Of a stretch of 64,000 bases of DNA, positions 32,933-44,075 are shown one piece after another. Positions within the stretch are counted from its first letter, which is position 1; every line of letters starts with the position of its first letter. Location of the stretch: the NCBI GenBank assembly GCA_033439765.1, contig JAULSN010000001.1, positions 6,634,001 to 6,698,000 of the forward strand, written 5' to 3'. Both the position numbers and the translations under genes were made by a program. This stretch comes from Lasiosphaeria ovina (Eukaryota; Ascomycota; Sordariomycetes; Sordariales; Lasiosphaeriaceae). Below the pieces are notes generated by a model. The model searched no databases and had not been told where the DNA came from. It saw only the letters and a list, made by a program, of their open reading frames with translations.

Positions 32933-35900
32933 TGTGACGCGGCCCGGCCGAACGGATGCAGAAGGAAGCGCAAGATACTATGGAAAATACGGACTGCACT
33001 CTCTGTCAGCGAATTGGTCTGCAAAAGCTTGGATGCGACGTGCGAGAGTGTGAAAGGAGAAGCGCGATCAGAGATGGTCTGGTGGACCGCAGCATAGTCA
33101 TCAAAGGAGGGAGTACAAGTCGGCCTATGACTGGTGCCAGCTGAACAATCATCAGGGAGCAGATTGGGGGTGGGCAAACGGTGGTGGAGGAGATTGGGAA
33201 TTTACCTTTTGGGAATTGACGAGTTGTCGTTGTTGGGAAAATTAAAAGAGGAAGAAGAATGTGAAGGGTCGCAGAGATGTAGGAAGAAGGAAAGTCGAGA
33301 AGAGGAGCAAAGCTTTGGAAAGCTCTAGAAGCCGAGCCGGGCTCCATTTTGGGCAGTATTCTATAACACAAGGCTGACCGCCTTCAGCCCCCCTCCCCAC
33401 CGCCCACCCGCCCGCGGTCCAAGCGGGGCAATCGAAGCGGGCCAGCCTTGATCTTCAAGCTGTCTCCAACAAGGTTTGTCTTCGCCGTTGATTTGCAGCT
33501 GTGCCATCTCAGAGCAGTCTAAGACCTCTTCGTTATTCCGGATAATTGTTATTCACCTCCTTGAATCCTAGGCAGAGAGATAGGTATCTGTTGCTGCGCG
33601 GTGTTAGAAGGCCATCGTAGACAATACCATAGTAGATCTTCCAGGCCGAGACTCGAGCCCACCTTCACTAATAGCACCAACAGCACCAACAGTGGGATTT
33701 CCTTTTCAGAACGACACATATAACGTGCCTTCATGTACCGTGATCTAACAACTTCGGGGTTTCTAATCGCTAAACTACCTTTTCCAGTGGCTAATTTTGT
33801 TCATGTTTTCCACGTTTTTTGTGCCATTGTCAGAAGTCTTGGACATTTGCTTAGAACAGAACACAGTTTCTATCCGTGCTGACTTTGGCCTCGACGCAGC
33901 GAGGTTCTCGCTAGGGATGGCCCCTTTTTGCCTTCCCGACTCGAGGCCCGCAAGTTCACCTAGGTCATGACACACGATCACTCTCCATGACCGAACAATT
34001 GCCAATCCCAAATGTCTGCTGACCCAAGGACAGACAGCCCATCATGATGACGCCGGGACAGTTTATAGGAAATAGTTTCCCTGCTGCTGATCGGCACAGA
34101 TCTTGCTTGTCACGACTTGCATTAGCTCTGCGACGAGGAAACCACAAATCAGAACTGTCATAAGTGAGCCAATACATCTTGAAATCTCCACCATTGGGGT
34201 GTCCGTCACAGTCTATGGCCGCCTATCTCGCAACTCCGCGCAATGTCTACTACGGCGTATCGAGCCGGAGCATTGGATGTGTGCGAGGACATACATGCAT
34301 TCGGCCTGGCGGTTACTAATGCTGCCGCCACCCACCACTGGCGGTGATTGCTAGTGGGACACGGCCGACACCCTTTTCCCGCTCGCTCGCTCAAACCCTG
34401 GATATGTACTCGTCTTCCGGGATGGCACGCGGGGGGGTGCGGACGGCTTCCGCTAGAGAAAGAAACGGCCAGGGGCGAGTCGGTTGTCGGGAGCGCCACT
34501 CGTCCGGGAGTCGACGTACCCAAACGCCTGCCAAGATTCCTGGTTTTGATGACTCCAGGGCGTACCGCGCCTACCACTAGGCGGAATTGAGCGGAATTCC
34601 CAAGATCCCTTAAGTAGGTATTCGTGACTGTGTTACCGGTACCCGTATCCCGTACCGTTGCACTGTTATTATTGACAGCGGGGTTTGGTGACAGTTACCT
34701 ATTTTTGCCGTCTCAATAAATAAATGAGCGCGATGCCAAAAACAGCAGCCTTTCAATAAGACAGCCCGGAGCGCTTCTTTCCCGGCGCGTCAAATGCACA
34801 ATATCCGTCGGCGGACGCTGACATTGACAAGGTGTCGGTGAAGCGTTTACGCACGTGGATCACAAAGACCCGTCTATCACTTCCGCGCGCTTGGGATCAC
34901 GGACGGGGGAAGCGCAACTCGGATCACTCATCACTGGACCGAGGGCCAAAGAAAGACGCCCGTCCGCCATGAAACTATTTTGAGCCAGCAAACGAGGCAA
35001 AGCACCACGGATATTACCTAGATTCGGGGATGCAATCTAACAACACATGGCAGGCGTGTGAAATGTGATATGGGTATTTCGAGGTTAGGTCTGTCTGCTG
35101 GGCAGCAAGCAAGAAAACCAACAAACCGCAAGGCAGCCAACGGGCATCGGATCTGATTACCTCACCAGAGGAGAAAGGAAAGGATATTTGACCGCCAATC
35201 GGCCAGGGTAGAAGCAAAGCTGACTGACGAGGGGTGGAGGACTCTATAAATATCTCATCACATCGACGACCTCCCACGATCGGGAGAAAATGTGGGGAAG
35301 GGCTCCGCAGTTGTAAAGAGCTTAAAGTGTGCGCAAAGGAAAGGCAACGCGTGATCTCGCGTCTTATTGGCCTTGCAGAGCTCGACACCTGAATCCCTTC
35401 ATTCGCTCAAAAGTGAACACTCAACTGTGAGGGGCTCCTCATAAAGACAAGCCCACGACGCGCACCACGGTAGGGTCTATCTGTCTTGTATGTACGTATG
35501 TATCCGTACCAGCGGTGCTAATAATACCGGAGAGCGCACAACAGCGGGACGATATACCTGGCATGTGTAATGACCGTCGCCTCTGAGGAGAAAAGGGGGC
35601 AAGGGGATCGCTTCAGGTGTTCTTACAGAATACCGGTCGTCTTCTTCACCCTCTGTCGCACTCTTGAACTGTTGAAAGTCGCCGGTGCTGTTCGCAAAAG
35701 AGGCAGAGGCCACTACGAAGTGGGTAGGACAACTCCATACGGAGTAAAACTACCAGTCGTTCCACGCTCATGAAGGCCAGAGGTTGGGCCAATGCGGGTT
35801 AGGTCGCCCGGGGTCGGCCGGCCGAGCGGTCGCATTGGGGGGTTGGAGTCTGGAGATGCCTCTAAATTATTGCTGTGTGCCCTCTTTTAAAGAATCGGCT

Positions 35901-38314
35901 GATGTTGTCTTGGTGCCAAGGCGCCCCCAGAAAACTCGACGCACCGATGCGCTGAACCCGCGATTAGGCAGAGCGTTGGTGTCCCTCATGGCCATTATTT
36001 TGTAGGGCCGACAGTGTTTGCATGAAGGCGAGAGCGGCATGGAACGGCAAGGAGAGAGACAAGATACCAAGGACCGGAATGGGTCTAGCAGATCTCCCGT
36101 CGAGAAAAAAAAAGCCTTTTTTCCATGGGCGACGGGCTGCCTGTTGCTGCCCAGGCACTGGACTTCGGAAGGTGGGTGACAGGAGTGGAGGGGTGACATG
36201 GACGAGGGGGGGGGGTTCGCAAAGACTCTTGGTGGGGCCTCCCCGCTAATGCAGCACAGGGGACCAAAAAGAAGCAGTCGAATCACAACGTCGGCAACAG
36301 CCAGGGGCTAAGCGCCGGCAGCCACATCACAGGCATGGCATGGGGCTCGGCGAATCAGGAGCGGCCTTGCACTTTTTGCCCGCAACCAAGAATAGATTGT
36401 CGGCACACCATTCGGTTCGGGCCAATCATGGCTTGTCCGGCCCCTTCGACCCCCTTTGGCCTGGCCTGGGTGTGTGCACTTGCACTTGCCCCCTCTCTCT
36501 TCCTTGGATTGCCCCTTCTGGATGCGGGCGGGCAGGCCTCGAGGTCAGGTCAGGTCGAGGGGCTCAACAACTATCGACGCCGCCCGTGATCTCTCTCCTT
36601 TCCCTTTCAGTGGGTTTGTCAATGCCAACGGGCCGTGACGGCCGTGAATGGACCCCATATCCATTTTCCATGCATGGGTCCTCAGCCCGACGCCGCAGGG
36701 CTTACTGGCGGAGGCCGGAAAGAAGAAAGTTGATGAATATATTGAATGTCTGGGTCCAGTTATGCCCCTCACATTGCATTTGTTGGTGCCAGGAGCCTGT
36801 CACCAACAGCTAGCCCACAGGTGAGGATCCTGGAGCGTCGTCGAGCCTGCGCCTGCAGGTCTCTGTCTTGCAGCACAAGCAAGCTCCGCACCGGGGTTAG
36901 CTTCCTCGGCGCTGCACTGTGCAGTCACTGCGAGTGCGTCCCTTGCCTAGATCACTCAGTAGAGGTGGAGGGGTCTCGCACGATTGGCAGGGGCGAGGCC
37001 GAGGCCGCATGGTTCGAGTTGTGGTTCGCCGAGTTTATCGCGGCGAACGGACGACTTCGACTACACTAGCTACAGTAGCCACCTACCCACGCTGCGCGCG
37101 CTGCTTGTGGTGCGTGCTGGGGCGAGGAGCAAGGTGCGAGAGCCGGACGGAGAAGGTGCGTTCTCGTTCATGCTCCACACAGACCCGAGGTACCTAAATC
37201 TGTATTGTGCATACGAATGTATTGTATCGCATACACACATTCCCGGTATGTACGCACCCTCGATCAACAGCCGCAGGGAGCGTGTGCCATGCCCGTCTCG
37301 TCTGCCATTGCTGCATGTTTACATATTGCTGCGGGACAGGACAGCCGACCAAGCAAATCGAGGCTCGAAAGACAAAAGGACAAAAGGCCCTTCAAGGCTC
37401 TACTGAGCAAGTCCACTGCTGGTCGTGTATGGAGCACGAGTACTGTACGGTACTACATACACCGGGGCGGTCCCGTCCCCAGGTCGTTCGCTTGGCCAAG
37501 TTTAACGCGGGAGGCCGGCTCCCGCGTTTTGCATGTGGGTTCGACCAGTTAATATCCGTACCAGCGATACATTACACACACAACCTCGCTCGTCTTTGTC
37601 GTGTCGTCTACAAACTAAAGTAGTACATAGTAATATACACCACCCCCCATACAATGCAATGTACATGACCGGGGTGTGTTTTGGTTGCACCATAGCCTGT
37701 TCTCGCTCCCCTGCCCTGCCCTGCCGGGCCTGGGGCAATCCAATCCATCCCTCTTTTTATCTTTGGCAGCACAGCACACCACGCACCGCACTCCCGGCCG
37801 ACCGACTTTGTTCACACCACGCACGCCGCACGCCGCACGCCGCACGAGATTTCACTGCTGAGCCGCGCCTTCGACCGACAGCTTGACAACACAACGTTGA
37901 GTGAGCTTCAGACCGTCGACCTCACCTCACCTCGCCCGCCCCGCCCACCTTGGACCGCTGACCTACCTAACCTGCTTGGAGGTATCGTAGGCAAGGTATA
38001 GAAACGCTACTCTTCGGCGCTCTGGTCGGCTTGGCTCGGTGATGGACCAGACGTGAACTACGCCAAACGACCTCGCAACTCGAGACGATCCCCCTGGCTG
38101 GCTTGGCTGTGGATGGCGTGGTGACGAGGCCATCGAGGTTTGTCTCTGGTGCCGGCTCGAGGCAGTCCGGGGAGATAGCGAGACGCTTGACCGAGAAAGA
38201 GACAGAGAAAGGAACAGAGACAGAGAGAGAGCCGGTCGCGCGCCCCGCCGCCGCGAGGCTTCTCTGCTCTGAGGGAGCGTCTTGGGGACGGACGACGGCA
38301 CCCCGGGCTTCCAC
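32933..38314. other. Gene-free spacer, 5.4 kb
   Basis: None of the many short frames on either strand has a motif, a long unbroken run or coding-like composition. The first 450 bp are the AHA1 promoter region. Around 33400-34700 and 35000-35500 the sequence is mixed and unrepetitive; 37700-37960 is rich in CCGCAC/CACC words; 37950-38310 is the leader of the next gene. Non-coding RNA genes or decayed elements may be present but cannot be recognised by eye. Confidence 0.55.
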
Positions 38315-41300
38315 ATGCCGCCATTCATGATGAGTTCGTCGCGAGACCCAACTGCGCGACTCCGCGCCGGATTGAACCCCCTCTTGACGGCGTCGCTAGG
38401 GGTTTACCATGGCCACGCGAACTCGACAAACTCGAGCACCCCGCTCTCGGCCATGTCGGTGAGCTCGCACGGCGCCCACTCGTCGGGACTTTCGTCTGGG
38501 CTCTCGTCTGGGCTTTCGTCTGGGCTCTCGTCGGGTCTTTCGTCGGGGATGCCGCCCAGCCAGACCCCCGTGAGCGCTCTCCATCCGTACAACCCGCAAC
38601 AATGGATTGCCTCGCCGAACACGGCTGCGCCTGCCGAACGGGTCATGTATCTCCAGCAAGCCCAGTCATACACAGAACCCCAAGGTAAGTTAACTTGTTG
38701 CTCCAGAGTAGCTGCCAAACCTGGCATATGATGATATAATTCTGGTGCGAGAAGTTGACCCTTTCCAAGCATCACCTCCACCTCCGCCGCCATACTCCCC
38801 TCCCCACAATGGGCGGCCTATGAGCATGGTCTATGACCAGGCGCCATCGCCAAGTATGGCCGGTGGCAGTCCACATCCTCCGCCCCAGCAGATGCAAATG
38901 CAAATGCAAAGGCTAGTGCCTGAGCCACAATCTGCAACTACGTCTTTCCCGCCTCCTCCGGGCGGAAGGGGCGCCTCCCGGGAGAGGCGGTTTGGCTTTG
39001 GAGCTCTGGGAAGACGGCGAGAAGTAGAACAACAAAGCCCTTCTGCCGAGTCTCACCCACACCAGCAGTCTCGCCCGCTCGCTATGATGTCTCGCGTCAT
39101 GACGGGCCATCACGCCGCACCCGCACCTCTAACACTCCAGATACCCCACCAAATACAGCCGCGGATGGACTCGGACTCGCCCCAGAACATGGCTCCAGGA
39201 GCGAGACGGGCGGCTTCGACGCCCGCGATAGCCACGCCAACCTCGGCAAGGTCACGATCCTCGTCCCAGATTAGGTGGGACCCCATGGTGCCGGTCCCGC
39301 CCCCTCCGCCCGGGCCCCCACCGGCCTCGAACCGCTCTCAGAGTGTGCAGCGAATGACGGGAGGGAGCGAACCGATTATGTCGCCGCCGACACGCAGGCC
39401 TCCCCCGAGCGGTATCGCCGCCCTGGGGCCTGTCCCGCTGACACCCGCAAACTGGCATGAGAGCGACGCCATGCCAAACCTGCAGCAATTCCCAAACTCA
39501 CAGCCCCAGCCCGAGTCGCCTAACAACCCGGCCTCGCAAGGCACCGAGACGTCGAGTGTAGGGAGCTCGAGTGCACACCCCGACTCGGCAGTGTCGTCTG
39601 CGAGCTCGGCCGGGTCGCTGGCTAGGAGCCCTGCACAGAGAATGGAGAAAACGCTGCGGGAGCGGCGGAGCGAGAGTCGAACAAGAGTGGGCATCCACGA
39701 CTCTATTGACTCATCTATAGTTGCGGCGACGCCATTGTCCCAAACGCAGCCGCTTACTGAGATTGTGATTCCACCAAACCCCGCAGGGCTGACCCGGCGG
39801 TTGACTATCAACAGAGGCACACCGCGGACGGGAGGAGCCAGGACCGGCGAGACACCCCGGACTGCCGAATCCTTTGAGAGCCACGAGTCCAGGGGCTCGA
39901 CTCCGCGGGCTGGGGGGAATGGAAAGGCCCACGCCGGCCACGAGACGCCGACGGGACATTCCCCGCGGACGCACAAGTTTCCAGAGCTGCAGCACGCTCT
40001 CGCGCCAAAGGCGCTTCCCACACCCCCGACCGGAAGCCGGTCGTCTTCGGGCTCCCAGAGAGGATCATCCCAGGAGATTGCTCTTCCTACGCCGATCACC
40101 CCGGCACCACCCCCGACAAAGCAGGCAGTCATCAGCCAGACCACTGACCAGTTTGCGCGCGGCACGATCGACCGCTTCACCCTCTTTGCCCAGAGGGAGT
40201 CTGCTGCCGCCGACGACGCAGAGCGAGTCCGGCTGTTTGCCGAGTTCTTTGTCAGCGAGTCTAGGATACGGAGGGAGCGGTATGGGGTGGCCATTGGGGC
40301 CATGGGGTCCGAGGTCCTCGACCTGACGCGCGATGTGTTCCGGCCCATGCCTGCTGCCAGGCGCGAGTCGGTAAACTCGGCCACCAGCGGAACGGCAGAG
40401 CTGACACCCCAGTCGTCTGAGCCCAGGTCTCACCGGGGCTCGGCTGGTTCTGCTTTCGGAGCCGGAAATGGCCACGGCCAGTCGTCGTCCAACTCGCCCT
40501 CTCCTGCCGCCGGGCCGAGCAACTCGAACTGGCAGTCGTCGAACTACATGCCTTCGCTGTCACCTATCCTCAGCATGAGTGTTAGCGACGCGCTGGACGA
40601 ACAGGATTCTCGAGGACGGCCTGCGAGCCGGTGGTGGGAGGCCGACTCCAACGACGGCGGCGGATCTTCTAAGATGGAGAGGTCAAAGCGGGAATCCAAG
40701 TACATGGGCGTCCCCAAGGAAGCCCGCGAGGCCCTGCAGTGGATCGACGAGTTTCAGCCGCAACCCTCGCCCGTAGCTGGCTCTAGCAAGCAAGACATGT
40801 CGTCCGACTACCCGCCCGAGAAGACGGGATGGCACGAGCACTCGGACCAAGCCAGCTCATCACAGGCCCATTCGCGCAGTTCGCTCCATTCCGTGGCATC
40901 GGCCCCCAACACGCCGAACCCGGCCCACCTGGACGTCTCGCGGCTGGTGACACTGCCGCCGCCGTACCCGCGCCACCACCCTGCCGTGAACAACAACCAC
41001 CCGGAACTAACACAGACTCGCAACTCGGTCCGTGTGATCAGCGACATGACCGAGGTGGAGGAGATTCAGGAGCAGTTCAAGCAGGGCAGTGTCAAGGTGC
41101 GGTCCGAGGCCGCCGAGGCGTCGAAACAGCGGCGCCAAGCGCTGCGCCAGAACCTGCAGCAGGAAATCGAAACTGGAAGGATCGGGTACTCGGAGGCTGC
41201 GGCCATTGACGCCGACGCGAAGAACGAGGAAAACAACAAGATGCGGGACCTGGAGAAGAAGGTCTTTGACGACTTCCAGACCGTCGTCGTGATGCCCGTC

Positions 41301-42197
41301 AACGAGATCCTGCAGGCCCGCATTACAAAGGCCACGGAGCTCTTTGACGAGCTGCGCAGCCGGCTGTTTGACGAGACGCACGAGTCGAACCCCAACCTGC
41401 CGCAGGAGGAGGGCGACGAGCAGCCCGAGCTCCTCGAGAAGCTGACGCTGCTCAAGTGGATCTTCGAGGCGCGCGAGACGCTGCACCGGGCGCTCTACGA
41501 CATGCTGTCGGACAGGAACGACCGGTACCGCGACGTGGTGCTCGTGCCGTACCGGCTAGCCAACCAGGAAGACAAGGTGGCGTCGGCGCGGGCCTTCTTC
41601 ACCGAGGACGCGGCCAAGCGGGCGCTGACGTACGCCGAGGAGGTGCTGTACCGCACGCAGGAGTTCCGCGACGTGGTCGAGGAGACGGTGGTGCGCGGCG
41701 TCGAGGTGCAGCTCAACGCCTTCTGGGACATTGCGCCGCCCCTGAAGCGCGTGCTCGACAAGATCCCGGCCGACATGGAGGGCTTCCGCATCCAGATCCC
41801 GTCGGCCGAGTACCAGGAGAACCCCAGCTACGTCGACCACCCGCTGCAGTACCTGTACAGCCTGCTGCTGCACGCCGAGAAGAGCACGTACCAGTTCATA
41901 GAGTCGCAGACCAACCTGCTGTGCCTGCTGCACGAGGTCAAGGAGGCCTGCGTGTCGGCCAAGACCAAGGCCATGGAGCTCGACGGCCGCGACGGCGCCC
42001 GTGTGAGCGAGATGAAGGCCGAGGAGGCCAGCCGCCTGACCGACGACCTCAAGGAGAAGGTGCGCGTGGTGCAGGACCAGTGGATCAGCGCCCTGGGCGA
42101 GACGGTCGGCGGCGCCAAGGAGCGCGTTGGTGGGTGGCTGCTCGAGACGGGCGGCTGGGACGAGAGCTTTGAGGAGGGCGGCGTCGGGGGTGTGTAA
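38315..42197 (+). CDS. Large disordered/coiled-coil protein, unknown function
   Basis: 1265 aa, two exons: 38315-38684 (ATG, MPPFMMSSSRDPTARLRAG; donor GTAAGT) and 38770-42197 (acceptor CCAAG), joined in phase 1. The N-terminal two thirds are Pro/Ser/Gln-rich and probably disordered, with five tandem SSGL repeats near residues 60-80 and a (QM)n stretch. A short conserved-looking helix follows (GTIDRFTLFAQRESA, then VRLFAEFFVSESRIRRERY). The C-terminal ~400 residues are charged and helical, starting EEIQEQFKQGSVKVRSEAAE and ending with a predicted coiled coil (SEMKAEEASRLTDDLKEKVR). No enzyme motif or membrane span is seen. I do not recognise the family; a scaffold or cytoskeletal role would be only a guess. 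Confidence 0.85.
38481..38552 (+). repeat. 12-bp coding minisatellite (SSGL)n
   Basis: About five copies of TCGTCTGGGCTT-like units sit in the first exon of the large coiled-coil protein gene, encoding SSGL repeats. Unit differences are synonymous, suggesting selection on the peptide or recent slippage followed by drift. Confidence 0.85.
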
Positions 42198-43327
42198 AAT
42201 CTTGTGTCTGAGATCCACCACCCAACCGCGGCGGAAAGAGAAGCCTAGGTATATCATCCATGTCTCAGACTGGGTAGAATTTTGTTTTGTCTTTTTGAGC
42301 GGGATCCATCACATACATACCACATGGCCGGAGTTTTTTCCCTCATCTTCGTTTTCCCCTTTATCTTCTCTCTGGCTACCTACCTACCTACCTACTAAAC
42401 ATTCCGACAGAGGCGCAGGCCTATAAAGCACAGCGTAGCCGCGTTGCGTTTGCGGGAGTTGTTGTTGTTGATATTGTTGTTGATCATCGCCGGCGTCTTG
42501 CCGGTTTGATGGCGGTGCTGGTGCACGGTTGTTGCTGCTTGTTGATACCCCCCATATATTTACATTATATATACATTTTTTCTTCTCTATACCATGCCTC
42601 GAGAACCAGGGATGAAATGTGACATTCGGATGAATATACATAGGATGGGATGAAAGAACGTCTGGGTTCGGGTTCTATACACCGTCTCAAAGCATCACTT
42701 GTGGTCAATGGCAGATCACTAGTGAGACTCGTAGGGTCGAGACAGGAAAGCTGCGCCCGCAAGGCCGTTGCGGTCCTTTAGGGGCCGTTTATTAGTGTGC
42801 GGATATATCCAAGTAGAATACATGTACACTGGTGTTATACACAAATATATAAATATACAGACACAGGCGTGGGACATCAGGGCCTGCTAAACCATGTCGT
42901 AGCTTGCAAGAGTAATACCTTTACAGGCAGGTAAGGCTGCTCCGGATGACTTGACAGCCAACCTAAAGGGACCATATCGGAAGACTGTCCCGTCGGTAGC
43001 CAGTGATTCCGGAATTTCGTCCCATGTTGAGATCTTGAAACTGGACAAACAAAGCCAAGAGAAGACAAAGCCGCTCTCCCGGGATGTCTGCCCGTCTCTG
43101 GCCTGGTTGACTCCTGCCTGATTATCTCTCGCCAAAAGCAGAACACCGGTACAACGCCCACTCAATGCTGGACCTCATGAATGAAACCCCAAACGCCATT
43201 TTTGTAAAGCAACAATGACTCAGGCAGCAGCGAGAAAGAAACAGCCGGCTGCCAGGGCGGAAACGTCCGTCCCCCATAGACACCGGACGTACGAACAGAC
43301 GACAGAACGACGATGGATGGATATAAT
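42198..43327. other. Convergent intergenic region
   Basis: This 1.1-kb region lies between two convergent stop codons. It contains a (CTAC)n microsatellite at 42375-42396, a TTGTTG-rich patch near 42455-42485 and AT-rich sequence near 42545-42580 and 42840-42860. No gene is supported. Confidence 0.6.
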
Positions 43328-43759
43328 TCACTTCTTCCGCCCACCCTCCTTATCCCCACCCTCCGCATCAGCATCAGCATCATACAACGTCGGCAAGTCA
43401 ATCCCAATGCGCCGCGCCGACAGCCGCACGCGCTCCTCCTCGTCCATGCCCATGCCGGGGTTGTACCGCTCCAGCAGCGCCGCGTACGTGCGCTGCGCGC
43501 GCAGGTAGGCCAGGTACTGCTCCGCGTGCGCTACGGCGGCGGCGTCGGCGCTGGGCCATGTTGTTGCGACAGTAGAGGGTTTTGTGGGTGTGCTGTTGGT
43601 TGTGGAAGGTGAAGGCGAGGGGGGTGTGCGGAACGAGTCGCGCAGCCGCTGGTGGAGGGGTGATGGTGGCGAGGAGAGGATGGGTCGTGGTGGCAGCTCG
43701 CGGAATAGGGACCGGTAGAGTGCGCGCAGTTTTGCAGGCTGCGGGGCTGTTGATGCCAT
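43328..43759 (-). CDS. FMC1: FMC1-type mitochondrial ATP synthase assembly factor
   Basis: 143 aa, single exon, ATG at 43759. It has an LYR-like N-terminal helix (LRALYRSLFRELP) and the family C-terminal block (LRAQRTYAALLERYNPGMGM, EEERVRLSARRIGIDLP). Yeast Fmc1 assists Atp12 in assembly of the F1 sector at high temperature in the mitochondrial matrix; the same role is inferred here. A Ser/Thr/Pro linker separates the two helices. It is transcribed divergently from the MRX8-like mitochondrial GTPase gene across a 316-bp promoter that carries a two-unit telomeric-type motif. Confidence 0.88.
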   Translation of the reverse strand: MASTAPQPAKLRALYRSLFRELPPRPILSSPPSPLHQRLRDSFRTPPSPSPSTTNSTPTKPSTVATTWPSADAAAVAHAEQYLAYLRAQRTYAALLERYNPGMGMDEEERVRLSARRIGIDLPTLYDADADAEGGDKEGGRKK

Positions 43760-44075
43760 AATTTGTGTTTTTTTGGGGGGGTTTTGTTGTTTGTTTTGAG
43801 GGGGTGGTTTGAGAGGCGGCAAGGGGCGCAGAGGCGAGGTTCGGAGCTTGAAGTTGCTGAGCTTGTCTTGTCGAAGGAAACGGCCAGAGCTTGTTGAAAG
43901 TTTGAAGGTTCGGAGAGGGTTTGGCGACAACTTTAACCCTAACCCTGGATCTCCCGGCAGGCAAGAAGACCCTGGCTTGCTTGGCTGGGCGAACGGCAGT
44001 CTCCAAAAAAAAAGTTGCGAGTTCAGGTCAGGGAAGACGACGACATCGAGACGGAACCTCAACACACCGCCTCCA
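43760..44075. promoter_or_regulatory. Bidirectional promoter FMC1/MRX8 with telobox
   Basis: This 316-bp gap lies between divergent start codons. TAACCCTAACCCT, two telomeric-type units, lies at 43934-43946, 130 bp before the MRX8-like ATG. T- and G-rich tracts lie close to FMC1. Shared control of two mitochondrial genes is inferred. Confidence 0.6.
43934..43946 (-). promoter_or_regulatory. Telobox-like motif, two TTAGGG units
   Basis: TAACCCTAACCCT on the plus strand reads as two adjacent TTAGGG units on the minus strand. Such motifs bind Tbf1/Rap1-type factors in other fungi; binding here is inferred. Confidence 0.6.

Noticed and set aside
33640..33785. tRNA-like A-box (TAGTTTAGCGATTAG) and B-box-like GGCTCGAGTCT on the minus strand
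   Set aside because: The two boxes are about 95 bp apart, the T-arm and acceptor stems do not pair, and no anticodon arm can be folded by eye. At most a decayed tRNA-derived fragment.
35867..37623. Cluster of 100-160-codon open frames on both strands in the 5.4-kb gap
   Set aside because: Overlapping frames in conflict, no motif, no splice-supported extension, and no coding-like composition.
41556..42257. 233-codon antisense open frame opposite the large coiled-coil protein
   Set aside because: Leu/Val/His-rich mirror of a Glu/Lys/Asp-rich helical coding region; composition is that of an antisense shadow.
43809..44075. Upstream 89-codon extension of the MRX8-like frame
   Set aside because: No ATG; it would overlap the promoter and telobox, and the presequence-like N-terminus begins at 44076.
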